This document shows, one piece after another, positions 25,329 through 36,237 of a DNA stretch of 64,000 nucleotides. The notes under the pieces were generated by a model that was not told the origin of the DNA, searched no databases, and worked only from the letters and a program-made list of their open reading frames with translations. Origin of the DNA: Reyranella aquatilis (GTDB lineage: Bacteria; Pseudomonadota; Alphaproteobacteria; Reyranellales; Reyranellaceae); NCBI RefSeq assembly GCF_020880995.1, contig NZ_JAJISD010000001.1, forward strand, positions 310,001 through 374,000, in the 5' to 3' direction. A program made the position numbers and the translations under genes. Position 1 is the first letter of the stretch. Every line of letters begins with the position of its first letter.

Positions 25329-25832
25329 TCAGGCCGCCTTGATGTTCGAACGCTTGATGTGGTCGAGGTTGGCGCCCTCGATGCGCACGAGCCTGGTATA
25401 GCCATCCCGCTTCGGGGAGTGCACGACACCGACATCGTAGAAGTGGCTGTCGCCGGGCTTCAGCACGTAGGTCTTGGCCGGCTCGACCAGCGTCGGCTCA
25501 TCGCCCTCGCCCTTCTTGACGATCCGCCAGTCCGTCATCTCCGTGTCCCCGGTGGCGAGGCCGTAGATCGCCCAGCTGGTACCGTGGTCGTGCGGCCCGC
25601 CGTGCGCCGCCGTCTCGTAGACGTGTCCGCAGATGCAGAAGCCCAGTTCCGGATCCTCGTACAGCACCTTGCGGGGGCGGCACTGTTCGGCCGTCAGGTG
25701 CTTCGAGACGAACTCTTCGTCCCGTAGCACCTTCGACACCAGCTTGCAGACTTCCTGCTTACCAGCGATGCCGGAATCGGCCTTGAGAGCCTGGCGAATG
25801 TCGGCGCTCAGCTGTTCGAGCGTATAGGTCAT
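25329..25832 (-). CDS. cupin protein resembling cysteine-dioxygenase-type enzymes
   Basis: 167 residues. HGGPHDHGTSWAIYG carries the first cupin metal motif (His-x-His-Gly, about residues 83-92) and KPGDSHFYDVGVVHSP supplies the second His. The pattern PHDHG...W is usual for cysteine-dioxygenase-like cupins. Whether it oxidises a thiol cannot be told; several members act on other substrates. It is a single gene with a 105-base upstream gap from valS that should hold its promoter. Confidence 0.65.
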   Translation of the reverse strand: MTYTLEQLSADIRQALKADSGIAGKQEVCKLVSKVLRDEEFVSKHLTAEQCRPRKVLYEDPELGFCICGHVYETAAHGGPHDHGTSWAIYGLATGDTEMTDWRIVKKGEGDEPTLVEPAKTYVLKPGDSHFYDVGVVHSPKRDGYTRLVRIEGANLDHIKRSNIKAA

Positions 25833-25937
25833 TCCTTGCCTCCATCAGAATATACATAATGGCACGGTGGATACTGGAGATCACTCGCTCGCCACTGTCG
25901 CCATTCGCTCTGCGGGTGTCGGCGCGGCGACACCGAG

Positions 25938-28619
<2,682 letters not shown>

Positions 28620-28635
28620 CTCTTGGCCTTGAACG

Positions 28636-28664
28636 AAAAACGCCACGGCTGCGACACCGTGGCG
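28636..28664 (-). terminator. intrinsic terminator between popZ and valS
   Basis: On the minus strand an exact 8-bp stem, CGCCACGG with CCGTGGCG (28641-28648 with 28657-28664), encloses an 8-base loop and is followed at once by TTTTTCG. This fits a Rho-independent terminator for popZ. It ends 16 bases before the valS start codon, leaving almost no room for a separate valS promoter between them. Confidence 0.75.
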
Positions 28665-28688
28665 GGATTGGGGGGGTGGCGCCCGGGG

Positions 28689-29276
28689 TCAGCGGCGGGT
28701 CAGCCGCGCGATCTCGCGTTCGACATAGCGCTCGACCATCGGTGGCAGGTTCGTATCCAGCCAGTCCTTCAGCATCGGGCGCAGCATTTCCTTGACCAGA
28801 TCCTCGATGGTCTGGCCCGAACTCGCCACCCGCGGCCCGGGATCGGTGGCGGCCGGTGGCGGTACGCTGTCCTGCACCGCTTGGTTCAGCCGCGCGAAGG
28901 CCGAGCTGGCGACCCCCGCCACCCCGGCGCCGACCAGGGTATCGACCTTCGGCGACGCAGGCGACGAGGCCACCGGCTCGATCGTAGGTTGCGGCATCTC
29001 CGCCGGATTCACGGGTTCGACCCGCGGCGGCGTGGGCTCGGCTTGGGACATGGATTTCGGCTCTTCGACGATATCGGTGAGAAGGAGAACGTCCTCGTTC
29101 GAGGCGCTTCGGACAGGCTGGGTCATGGCGGGCGGGACGATTACGGGCGGCACCACCGGGGGCCTCGGCCCCGCGCCTTGGGCCCGCGCCTCATCATCGG
29201 AAATGATCTTGCGGATGGACGCCAGGATGTCGTCCATCGAGGGCTCATTGTTCGGGCCGCCCTTGCCGTCGCTCAT
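28689..29276 (-). CDS. popZ: DUF2497 / PopZ-like polar organizing protein
   Basis: 195 residues with the PopZ layout. The N-terminal helix contains EPSMDDILASIRKIISDDEA (about residues 11-30), then a Pro/Glu-rich disordered middle, then C-terminal oligomerisation helices from VKEMLRPMLKDWLDTNLPPM to the end. PopZ forms polar condensates that anchor chromosome-origin and cell-cycle proteins in alphaproteobacteria. The ATG overlaps the TolC-family gene stop (ATGA). The conserved ends are diagnostic; polarity in this organism is inferred. Confidence 0.85.
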   Translation of the reverse strand: MSDGKGGPNNEPSMDDILASIRKIISDDEARAQGAGPRPPVVPPVIVPPAMTQPVRSASNEDVLLLTDIVEEPKSMSQAEPTPPRVEPVNPAEMPQPTIEPVASSPASPKVDTLVGAGVAGVASSAFARLNQAVQDSVPPPAATDPGPRVASSGQTIEDLVKEMLRPMLKDWLDTNLPPMVERYVEREIARLTRR

Positions 29277-30736
29277 TTACCGGTGCTCCCGACGGGCGCG
29301 CTCCCCGCGACGCCTGCCGGCGAGGTGGACGGCGGGATGATGCCCGTGCCCGATTCGCCGCTGCTGCCCCAGCCGATCCAGCGAGAGCCGACATCCTTGT
29401 AGTAGCGCTCTTCGTCGTAGTACTCGACCGGCAGCGCAAGCGTGCGCGCGGTGAGACGGCCAATGCCGGAAAGTACGCTGTAGTACGAGACCTGCACGTC
29501 GCGGCGCGCCTGGATCAGGTTGACCTGGGAATTCAGCAGTTCCTGTTCGGCGTTCAACACGTCGAGGGTGGTACGCGAACCGACCAGCGCTTCCTGGCGG
29601 ACGCCGTTCAGGGCGACTTCGTTGGCGCGAACCTGCGATTCGAACGACGTTACGCGGGAGCGCGACGAGTCCAGCTGCCGCCAGGCGCGGATGACGTTCT
29701 CGGCCACCGCGCGGCGGGCGCTGTCGAGTTCGTTGCGCCGCTGGCCGACCAGTTCGCGCGCCGAACGGATACGCGACCATTCGCTGCCGTTCTGGAAGAT
29801 CGGGATCGTGGCCTGAACGCGGACAGCATAGGTGTAATACTTGTCGTTCGGGACCTGCAGATCGAACTGCTGTTGCAGCGCGCCTACGAGGTTTACCTGC
29901 GGCAGCAGATCGCCGATCGCCGTGTTCACGCCATAGTTGGCGGCCGTGATACGGTGTGCGGCGGTGACCGCTCGGGGACCGGCGTCCATGGCGAGGCCGA
30001 TCGCCTCTTCTTCCGAAGATGGCAGTCCACCGATCAGCGGGATTTCGCCCAGCCGGCCCGGCTTCTTGCCGATGGTGCGCTGGAAGGCCGCCTCGGCGAT
30101 GCGGACGTTGGTTTCAGCCTGCACCAGATCGGCCCTGGCGAGTTCGAGGCGAGCCTCGGACTGCGACACGTCGGTGATCGTCAGTTCGCCGACCCGGAAG
30201 CGCTCGCGGGTCGCGTCGAGCTGCTGGATCAGCACCCGGACGTTGTTGCGGCGAGCGTCGGCAATGCCGATGTTCTGCACCAGGTCCGCATAAGACGTGA
30301 CCGCAGAAAGCAGGACGGTCTGCTCCGTTTCCGCCAGCTGGGCGCGCTGCGCCTGAATGTTCGACTGGGCCTGCTTGGTCTCGGCGACGGTCTTGCCGCC
30401 GCGGAACAGCGGCTGGACCATCTGGAGCGTCGTGAACTTGCCGTTCAGCGCGTAGAAGGTCGGCGTGGTTCGTTGCGAGTAGGAGTCCTGCTCGACCTTG
30501 TTGTATTCGACGTTCAGCGTGACACGCGGCCGCCAGTTCGCGACAGCCTGCGAAAGCGTCTCGTCGGTCTGGCGCAGAATGGCCCGGCTTGCCAGCAGAT
30601 CGGGATTGCTGTTGTAGGTGGTTGCAAGCGCCTCGATCAGGCTTTGTGACCACGCACTCGACGCTCCACCGAGCCCGAACGCCAGGATGCACGCTGCCGC
30701 GGTGCGGGCGCGCTTCACGCTGGGCCGGATACGCAT
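29273..30736 (-). CDS. tolC: TolC-family outer membrane efflux channel
   Basis: 487 residues with a signal peptide (about 1-30, ending SSAWSQ). Two tandem outer-membrane efflux repeats are visible: the long coiled-coil helices with LAETEQTVLLSAVTSYADLV and VGELTITDVSQSEARLELAR, repeated as ALVGSRTTLDVLNAEQELLN. The protein forms a trimeric tunnel for drug efflux or type I secretion. GAGGGTAG precedes the ATG at 30736. It lies between pcm and popZ, a gene order found in other alphaproteobacteria. The C-terminal tail is Gly/Ser/Pro rich. No inner-membrane partner is adjacent. Confidence 0.9.
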   Translation of the reverse strand: MRIRPSVKRARTAAACILAFGLGGASSAWSQSLIEALATTYNSNPDLLASRAILRQTDETLSQAVANWRPRVTLNVEYNKVEQDSYSQRTTPTFYALNGKFTTLQMVQPLFRGGKTVAETKQAQSNIQAQRAQLAETEQTVLLSAVTSYADLVQNIGIADARRNNVRVLIQQLDATRERFRVGELTITDVSQSEARLELARADLVQAETNVRIAEAAFQRTIGKKPGRLGEIPLIGGLPSSEEEAIGLAMDAGPRAVTAAHRITAANYGVNTAIGDLLPQVNLVGALQQQFDLQVPNDKYYTYAVRVQATIPIFQNGSEWSRIRSARELVGQRRNELDSARRAVAENVIRAWRQLDSSRSRVTSFESQVRANEVALNGVRQEALVGSRTTLDVLNAEQELLNSQVNLIQARRDVQVSYYSVLSGIGRLTARTLALPVEYYDEERYYKDVGSRWIGWGSSGESGTGIIPPSTSPAGVAGSAPVGSTGK

Positions 30737-30821
30737 CTTTCTACCCTCATCTGTAGGCGACACCCTAGCATCAGGCGGAACAGCATGGGTAGCCCCGCGC
30801 ATGGCAAATGCCGGATGCGGC

Positions 30822-31481
30822 TCAGAAGGTGAAACGGGCTGGCGGCGCAAAGCCCGGCAGCGGCGGCGAACCGGCGTCGAACAGCGGGCGCCCTGACACC
30901 ACCCCACCCTGCTTCACGTAGAGGTGGGCCACCCCCAGCGCACCACTCGGATCGGCGATCACGGTGGCCAGGCGGCCGCCCTCGGCCAGCTGGTCGGAAA
31001 TGGTCTTCGGCACCTCGCGGACCACGCCCTCGATCAGGATCACGTCGTAGGGAGCGCCGGCAGCGGCGCCCTGCTCGGCCTGCCCGACCACCAGCTCGAC
31101 AGCCGCCAATCCGAGATCGGCCAGCGTCTGCCGTGCCGCCGCCGCCATGGAAGCGTCGGTCTCGACCGCGGTGACCGACTTGGCGAGGCGCGCCAGGATC
31201 GCGGCGCCATAGCCCCGCCCGGCGGCCACCACCATGGCCTTGTCCTCGGCCTGCGGCTGCAGGACCTGGATCAGCCGGGCCAGCACCATCGGCTCCATCA
31301 TGTAGCGCCCATTGCCCAGCGGCACGTCGTCATCGGCATAAGCGACCGAGCGCAGGGCCTCCGGCAGGAAGCGCTCACGCGGGAGGTCCGCCAGAATCGC
31401 CAGCAAACCGGCATTGTTGACCCGGTTGGGCCGGAGCTGGCCTTCCACCATGTTGCGGCGCGCGAGCGCGAAATCCGTCAT
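30822..31481 (-). CDS. pcm: protein-L-isoaspartate O-methyltransferase
   Basis: 219 residues. The N terminus MVEGQLRPNRVNNAGLLAIL and RERFLPEALRSVAYADDDVP are typical of alphaproteobacterial PCMT-type proteins. The SAM-binding loop reads VVAAGRGYGAAILARL; the usual EIGTGSGY is altered to AAGRGYG. It could repair isoaspartyl residues, though many members of this subfamily have lost conserved loop residues, so activity is less certain than the fold. Its promoter should lie in the gap before the tRNA-Cys. Confidence 0.82.
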   Translation of the reverse strand: MTDFALARRNMVEGQLRPNRVNNAGLLAILADLPRERFLPEALRSVAYADDDVPLGNGRYMMEPMVLARLIQVLQPQAEDKAMVVAAGRGYGAAILARLAKSVTAVETDASMAAAARQTLADLGLAAVELVVGQAEQGAAAGAPYDVILIEGVVREVPKTISDQLAEGGRLATVIADPSGALGVAHLYVKQGGVVSGRPLFDAGSPPLPGFAPPARFTF

Positions 31482-31609
31482 AGCCTGCCCCCTAGATGTA
31501 GCGGGTCGCTATATAGGCGTCCGCCGACGACAGCGTCAAAGGGCGCCGCGTCGCGCCCGGCTTGACCGGTCCGTCACGGCATGAGTATAGCACCGCGCGC
31601 TTTCGTGCG

Positions 31610-31683
31610 GGCCCGGTAGCAAAGCGGCTATGCAGAGGACTGCAAATCCTTCCAGGCCGGTTCGACTCCGGCCCGGGCCTCCA
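31610..31683 (+). tRNA. tRNA-Cys (GCA)
   Basis: 74 bases with encoded CCA. The acceptor arm GGCCCGG pairs exactly with CCGGGCC, the T arm is GCCGG-TTCGACT-CCGGC, and the anticodon loop CTGCAAA reads GCA. The discriminator base is U, as expected for tRNA-Cys. Confidence 0.95.
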
Positions 31684-31773
31684 CGAATGCACAAGTGGTC
31701 TTGCATGATCCGACATGCTCTGTCACAAGACCGCGCCTTCGCAGCCGACGTACCGCCGTCGCACCGAGTTTAT

Positions 31774-31848
31774 TCCGGAGTAGCTCAGCGGTAGAGCAGG
31801 CGACTGTTAATCGCCTGGCCGTAGGTTCGATTCCTACCTCCGGAGCCA
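31774..31848 (+). tRNA. tRNA-Asn (GTT)
   Basis: 75 bases with encoded CCA. The acceptor arm TCCGGAG pairs with CTCCGGA, the D arm reads GCTCAGCGGTAGAGC, the anticodon loop CTGTTAA reads GTT, and the T arm contains GGTTCGATTCC. The discriminator is G. A strong hairpin follows directly. Confidence 0.96.
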
Positions 31849-31852
31849 ATTG

Positions 31853-31884
31853 GGGCCGTTCTCGAAAGAGAGCGGCCCTATTTG
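31853..31884 (+). terminator. hairpin terminator after tRNA-Asn
   Basis: GGGCCGTTCTC (31853-31863) pairs with GAGAGCGGCCC (31868-31878) around a GAAA tetraloop, 11 pairs with one G-T wobble, followed by TATTTG. It begins 5 bases after the tRNA. It also lies just before the nudF start, so it may limit read-through into that gene. Confidence 0.7.
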
Positions 31885-31899
31885 CTTGTGGGGTGCATC

Positions 31900-32514
31900 A
31901 TGCCTTCCGTCCCGCTGCCCGGCGAACGGGCCGAACTGATCGAGCGCACCGTGGCCTTCCAGGGGTACTTCCGCGTCGCCCGGTACCTGTTCCGGCACAG
32001 TCTGTACAAAGGCGGCCAGAGCGGCGTGGTGACGCGCGAGGTCTTCGAGCGCGGCCAGGTCGCCGCCGTGCTGCCCTACGATCCCGCGCGCGACGAGGTC
32101 GTCCTGATCCGCCAGTTCCGGGCCGGCTCCCAGGCGGCGGGCCGTCATCCCTGGGGGTGGGAGATCGTCGCCGGCGTCGTCGAGGAGGGTGAAACGCCGC
32201 CCGACGTGGCCCGGCGCGAGGCGATCGAAGAGGCGTCGCTGGAGATACTGGACCTCGTGCCCCTGCACAGCGTCGTCCTCAGCCCGGGCGCCTGCTCCGA
32301 GGTCTGCAGCAGCTTCATCGGCCGTGTCGACGCCACCGGTGCTGGCGGCATCTTCGGCCTCGAAGCGGAGAACGAGGACATTCTCGTGAAGGTCCTGCCC
32401 TTTGCGGAAGCGCGCGCGCTGCTCGATCGCGACGAGGTCGACAATGCCCCGGCCGTCATGGCGTTGCAGTGGCTCGCCCTGCATCGCGACGAGTTGCGAA
32501 ACCGCTGGCGCTAG
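31900..32514 (+). CDS. nudF: ADP-ribose pyrophosphatase (NUDIX)
   Basis: 204 residues. The Nudix box is complete: GVVEEGETPPDVARREAIEE then AS, matching GX5EX7REUXEE. Upstream, VVLIRQFRAGSQAAGRHPWGWEI is the pattern of NudF/ADPRase enzymes rather than RppH or MutT. It hydrolyses ADP-ribose to AMP and ribose-5-phosphate. I use the ATG at 31900; a TTG six codons earlier is within the preceding terminator. Spacing to cysK is 85 bases. Confidence 0.88.
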   Translation: MPSVPLPGERAELIERTVAFQGYFRVARYLFRHSLYKGGQSGVVTREVFERGQVAAVLPYDPARDEVVLIRQFRAGSQAAGRHPWGWEIVAGVVEEGETPPDVARREAIEEASLEILDLVPLHSVVLSPGACSEVCSSFIGRVDATGAGGIFGLEAENEDILVKVLPFAEARALLDRDEVDNAPAVMALQWLALHRDELRNRWR

Positions 32515-32599
32515 AATACGCCGCGCGGGTTGCATGGGCCCCTGCTCCCTGTCTACCGTCGCGCAGGGGAAGCGCAGGGTCAGGCAAGGTGAGTACTAC

Positions 32600-33601
32600 A
32601 TGAACGTCCGCTCCGGTTTCATCGACAGCATCGGCAACACGCCCCTGATCCGCCTGCGCGCCGCCTCGGAGGCGACGGGTTGCGATATCTACGGCAAGGC
32701 CGAATTCCTCAATCCGGGCGGCTCGGTGAAGGACCGCGCCGCACTCGCGATCATCGAGGACGCGGAAAAGAGCGGCCGCCTGCGGCCGGGCGGCGTCATC
32801 GTCGAAGGCACCGCCGGCAACACGGGCATCGGCATCACGCTGGTCGCCAACGCGCGCGGCTACCGCTCGGTCATCGTGATGCCGGAGACGCAGAGCCAGG
32901 AGAAGAAGGACATGCTGCGCCTGTGCGGCGCGGATCTGCGGCTCGTCCCGGCTGCGCCCTACTCCAATCCAAACAACTATGTGCGCTATTCCGGCGCGCT
33001 GGCCGAGGAACTCGCGGCCAAGGAACCCAATGGCGCGATCTGGGCCAATCAGTTCGACAACACGGCCAATCGCGGCGGCCACTATCGCACGACCGGACCG
33101 GAAATCTGGAATCAGACCGACGGCAAGGTCGATGGCTTCACCTGCTCGGTCGGCAGCGGCGGGACGCTCGCCGGCGTGGCCCTCGCCCTCAAGGAGCGCA
33201 ACCCCGAGATCAAGATCGCGCTCAGCGACCCCATGGGCTCGGCCCTCTTCAACTGGCACAGCCGCGGCGAACTCAAGGCCGAGGGCAACTCGGTCACGGA
33301 GGGCATCGGCCAGGGCCGCGTGACCGCCAATCTCGAAGGCGCGCCGATCGACCTCGCCTACCAGATCACCGACGAGGAAGCGCTGCCCGTCCTGTTCGAC
33401 CTGATCGAGCATGAAGGACTCGTGCTCGGCGGCTCCAGCGCGATCAACATGGTCGGCGCCATGCGCCTCGCCCGCGAACTGGGACCGGGGAAGACCGTCG
33501 TCACGATCCTGTGCGACGGCGGCAGCCGCTACCAGTCCAAACTCTTCAATCCGGCGTTCCTGCGCGAGAAGAACCTGCCCCTGCCGCGCTGGATGAAGTG
33601 A
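32600..33601 (+). CDS. cysK: cysteine synthase A family protein
   Basis: 333 residues of the PLP fold-type II family. The N terminus IDSIGNTPLIRL, the PLP lysine in GGSVKDRAA (Lys44), substrate loop EGTAGNTGIG and phosphate-binding GSGGTLAGVA are all present. It makes cysteine from O-acetylserine and sulfide. The ATG at 32600 follows AAGGTGAG. The frame extends far upstream but without family similarity. It starts a plus-strand run of sulfur and amino-acid genes. Confidence 0.92.
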   Translation: MNVRSGFIDSIGNTPLIRLRAASEATGCDIYGKAEFLNPGGSVKDRAALAIIEDAEKSGRLRPGGVIVEGTAGNTGIGITLVANARGYRSVIVMPETQSQEKKDMLRLCGADLRLVPAAPYSNPNNYVRYSGALAEELAAKEPNGAIWANQFDNTANRGGHYRTTGPEIWNQTDGKVDGFTCSVGSGGTLAGVALALKERNPEIKIALSDPMGSALFNWHSRGELKAEGNSVTEGIGQGRVTANLEGAPIDLAYQITDEEALPVLFDLIEHEGLVLGGSSAINMVGAMRLARELGPGKTVVTILCDGGSRYQSKLFNPAFLREKNLPLPRWMK

Positions 33602-33611
33602 GGCTCCGGAC

Positions 33612-34526
33612 ATGAGCCGGGTCGTGGTCTGCGGCAGCCTCAACATGGACGTCGTCGTGCAGAGTGCGCGATTTCCCGGGCGCGGCGAGACGATCCTGGG
33701 CGCAGAGGTCTCGTTCCTGCCCGGCGGCAAGGGCCTCAACCAGGCGATCGCCTCGGCACGGCTGGGCATGCCGACAGCCATGGTCGGCGCCGTGGGCAAC
33801 GACGCCTTCGCCAACGGCCTGCGCGGCTTCCTCGCCGACAACGACGTCGACAGCACGAGCGTCACCGAGGTCGACGGGCCGGCGACGGGCGTCGCGTTGA
33901 TCCAGGTGGCCGAGGGCGACAATTCGATCACCGTTGCATCGGGCGCCAACATGCATTTCGACGCCGCCATGCTGCATCACGAACCGCAACACGACGAAGT
34001 CTGGGTTGCACAGTTCGAGACGCCGCTCGCCGCGACGCAGGAGATTCTCGGTCGCGCCCGCGCGGCCGGCGCCCGCACCGTCCTCAACCTCGCACCTTTC
34101 ACCGAACATCCGGCGGAACTCCTGAAATCCGTCGATGTCGCCGTTCTGAATGAGATCGAACTGTCGCAGGCGACCGGCGCACGGCTCGATGCGTCGAGTA
34201 CGCAGGAGAGCATCGTTGCAGCCTGCAACGTCCTGCGCGACCGCGGCGCCCGCGCCGTCATCGCCACGCTGGGCGCGCGCGGCGCCGTCGTCGTCACCGC
34301 GACCGGCGTCGATGCCATTCCAGCCTTCCCCACCAGCGTCGTCGACACGACCGGTGCCGGCGATTGTTTCGTGGGCGCCCTCGCCTCGCAGCTTGCGGCC
34401 GGCCGCACACCGGTGGAAGCCGCGCGTTTCGCGAGCGCCGCCGCATCCTGCTCCGTCGAGCGCCTCGGCGCCGCGCCGGCGATGCCGACGGGCCAGGACG
34501 TTGCGGCGCGGCTGGTGAAAGCCTAA
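33612..34526 (+). CDS. rbsK: ribokinase (PfkB family)
   Basis: 304 residues. GSLNMDVVVQSARFPGRGET and LPGGKGLNQAIASARLG form the N-terminal PfkB signature, and DTTGAGDCFVGALASQLA gives the C-terminal one with catalytic Asp251. It phosphorylates ribose at O5. It lies 10 bases after cysK and 9 bases before the AlaX gene. No ribose transporter is nearby, so another pentose or nucleoside sugar could be the substrate. Confidence 0.86.
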   Translation: MSRVVVCGSLNMDVVVQSARFPGRGETILGAEVSFLPGGKGLNQAIASARLGMPTAMVGAVGNDAFANGLRGFLADNDVDSTSVTEVDGPATGVALIQVAEGDNSITVASGANMHFDAAMLHHEPQHDEVWVAQFETPLAATQEILGRARAAGARTVLNLAPFTEHPAELLKSVDVAVLNEIELSQATGARLDASSTQESIVAACNVLRDRGARAVIATLGARGAVVVTATGVDAIPAFPTSVVDTTGAGDCFVGALASQLAAGRTPVEAARFASAAASCSVERLGAAPAMPTGQDVAARLVKA

Positions 34527-34535
34527 ATCCCCCTC

Positions 34536-35237
34536 ATGGTCGAAGAACTCTTCAGGCAGGACGCCTACATCAAGGAAGCCGACGCCACCGTGACTGCCGT
34601 CGAGGAGCGTGGCGTGCGGCTCGACCGCTCGATCTTCTATCCGACGGGCGGCGGACAGCCCGGCGACAGCGGCCTCATGCGCTGGGAGGGTGGCGAAGCC
34701 CGCATCGTAGACTCGGTCAAGGCCGACGGCGGCGACGTGCTGCATCTGCTGGCGCCCGATTCTCCGCGGCCCGAGGTCGGTGCGAATGTTCACACCACAC
34801 TCGACTGGGAGCGCCGGTATCTGCACATGCGCATGCACACCGCGATGCATGTCATGTCCTCCGTCATCAAGGGCAGCGTCACGGGCGGCCAGGTCGGCGC
34901 CGACAAGAGCCGTCTCGACTTCAACCTCGACGGCGAAGTGCCGACCAAGGAGTGGGTCACCGAGGAGGTCAACAAGCTGATCGCGCTCGATCGGCCGGTG
35001 ACGCCGCAATGGATCACCGACGAGGAGCTGACGGCGCGCCCGGAACTCGTGAAGACGATGAGCGTGCGGCCGCCGATGGGCGCGGGGCGCGTCCGCCTGC
35101 TGTCGATCGAAGGTATAGACCTGCAGGCCTGCGGCGGCACCCATGTCGCGCGGACTGGCGAGATCGGCCGCATCGAGTGCACCAAGATCGAGAACAAGGG
35201 AAAGATGAACCGGCGCTTCATCATCGCGCTGGCCTAG
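34536..35237 (+). CDS. alanyl-tRNA editing protein AlaX
   Basis: 233 residues, a free-standing AlaRS second-additional-domain protein. The editing zinc site is visible as HMRMHTAMHVMSS (HxxxH) and CGGTHVARTGEIG (Cys and His). FYPTGGGQPGDSG is the AlaX glycine-rich entry. It hydrolyses Ser- or Gly-tRNA-Ala made in error by AlaRS. The frame is tightly packed after the ribokinase gene. The longer N-terminal part, about 100 residues before HxxxH, suggests the AlaX-M type. Confidence 0.88.
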   Translation: MVEELFRQDAYIKEADATVTAVEERGVRLDRSIFYPTGGGQPGDSGLMRWEGGEARIVDSVKADGGDVLHLLAPDSPRPEVGANVHTTLDWERRYLHMRMHTAMHVMSSVIKGSVTGGQVGADKSRLDFNLDGEVPTKEWVTEEVNKLIALDRPVTPQWITDEELTARPELVKTMSVRPPMGAGRVRLLSIEGIDLQACGGTHVARTGEIGRIECTKIENKGKMNRRFIIALA

Positions 35238-35299
35238 CAATCAATCTCCTCTCCACCTTGACGGGAGAGAGGAACAAGAAAGCCGAGAGGAATACCCCG

Positions 35300-36157
35300 A
35301 TGGACTACGCAAGGCCCGATGCCCTCGTCAGCACCGACTGGCTTGCCACCCGCCTCGATGCGCCGGACGTGCGGGTCGTCGACGGCTCATTCTACCTGCC
35401 GGCGCAGAAGCGCGATCCCAAGGCCGAGTTCGTGCAGCAGCACATTCCCGGCGCCGTGTTCTTCGATATCGACGAGATCGCCGACACGACGAGCCCGCTG
35501 CCGCACATGCTGCCGCCGCCGGAAAAGTTCTCGGCGCGCGTCCGCAAGCTCGGCCTGGGCGACGGCAACAAGATCGTGGTCTACGACACCACGCCGATGA
35601 CCGGCGCCTGCCGTGTCTGGTGGATGTTCCGCGCCATGGGTTACAAGGACGTCTCGGTCCTGAACGGCGGCCTGCCCAAGTGGATGAGCGAGGGCCGGCC
35701 GGTCACCGACGATCCGACGCCGCCGCGCGAGCGCCACTTCACGTCGCGCCTGAACAATGCGCTGGTCCGCTCGGTGGACGACGTGCTGGGCCTGATAGAG
35801 AGCAAGCGCGAGCAGATCGTCGACGCCCGTGCCGCCGCCCGCTTCCGCGGCGAGGCCCCCGAGCCGCGCGCCGGCCTGCGCGGCGGCCACATGCCGGGCG
35901 CCTTCAACCTGCCCTACAACGAACTGCTCGACCCGGCGACCGGCACGATGCTGCCGGCCGACAAGCTTGCGGCCCGCATTGCGGCCTCTGGCATCGATCC
36001 CACGAAGAAGGTCACGGCGAGTTGCGGCTCAGGTGTCACTGCCTGCGTCATTGCGCTGGCCCTCTACCTCACCGGTTCTCCCGAGGCCGCGGTCTACGAT
36101 GGTTCGTGGACCGAATGGGGCGGACGCGCCGACACACCGATCGTCACGGGAGCCTGA
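35300..36157 (+). CDS. sseA: 3-mercaptopyruvate sulfurtransferase
   Basis: 285 residues with two rhodanese domains. The first, inactive domain ends near VLNGGLPKWMSEGRP. The second holds the catalytic Cys242 in ASCGSGVTACVIAL; CGSGVT is the loop of mercaptopyruvate sulfurtransferases, whereas thiosulfate sulfurtransferases have CRKGVT. It moves sulfur from mercaptopyruvate to cyanide or thiols. GAGAGGAAT precedes the ATG. Its place beside cysK and metC suits sulfur amino-acid turnover. Confidence 0.9.
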   Translation: MDYARPDALVSTDWLATRLDAPDVRVVDGSFYLPAQKRDPKAEFVQQHIPGAVFFDIDEIADTTSPLPHMLPPPEKFSARVRKLGLGDGNKIVVYDTTPMTGACRVWWMFRAMGYKDVSVLNGGLPKWMSEGRPVTDDPTPPRERHFTSRLNNALVRSVDDVLGLIESKREQIVDARAAARFRGEAPEPRAGLRGGHMPGAFNLPYNELLDPATGTMLPADKLAARIAASGIDPTKKVTASCGSGVTACVIALALYLTGSPEAAVYDGSWTEWGGRADTPIVTGA

Positions 36158-36237
36158 ACCGCACGTTCGGCACAGCCTGTCTGCATTCGCAGGCCTGTCT
36201 CTGGCCGCAGGCGCAACGCCTGTGCCATAGTTGATTC

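Noticed and set aside
30822..31481. pcm treated as a pseudogene because its SAM loop is altered
   Set aside because: The frame is intact and the change AAGRGYG is compatible with the alphaproteobacterial subfamily; only activity is uncertain.
31697..31732. Terminator after tRNA-Cys (GGTCTTG..CAAGACC)
   Set aside because: The loop is 22 bases and there is no T tract; too weak to call.
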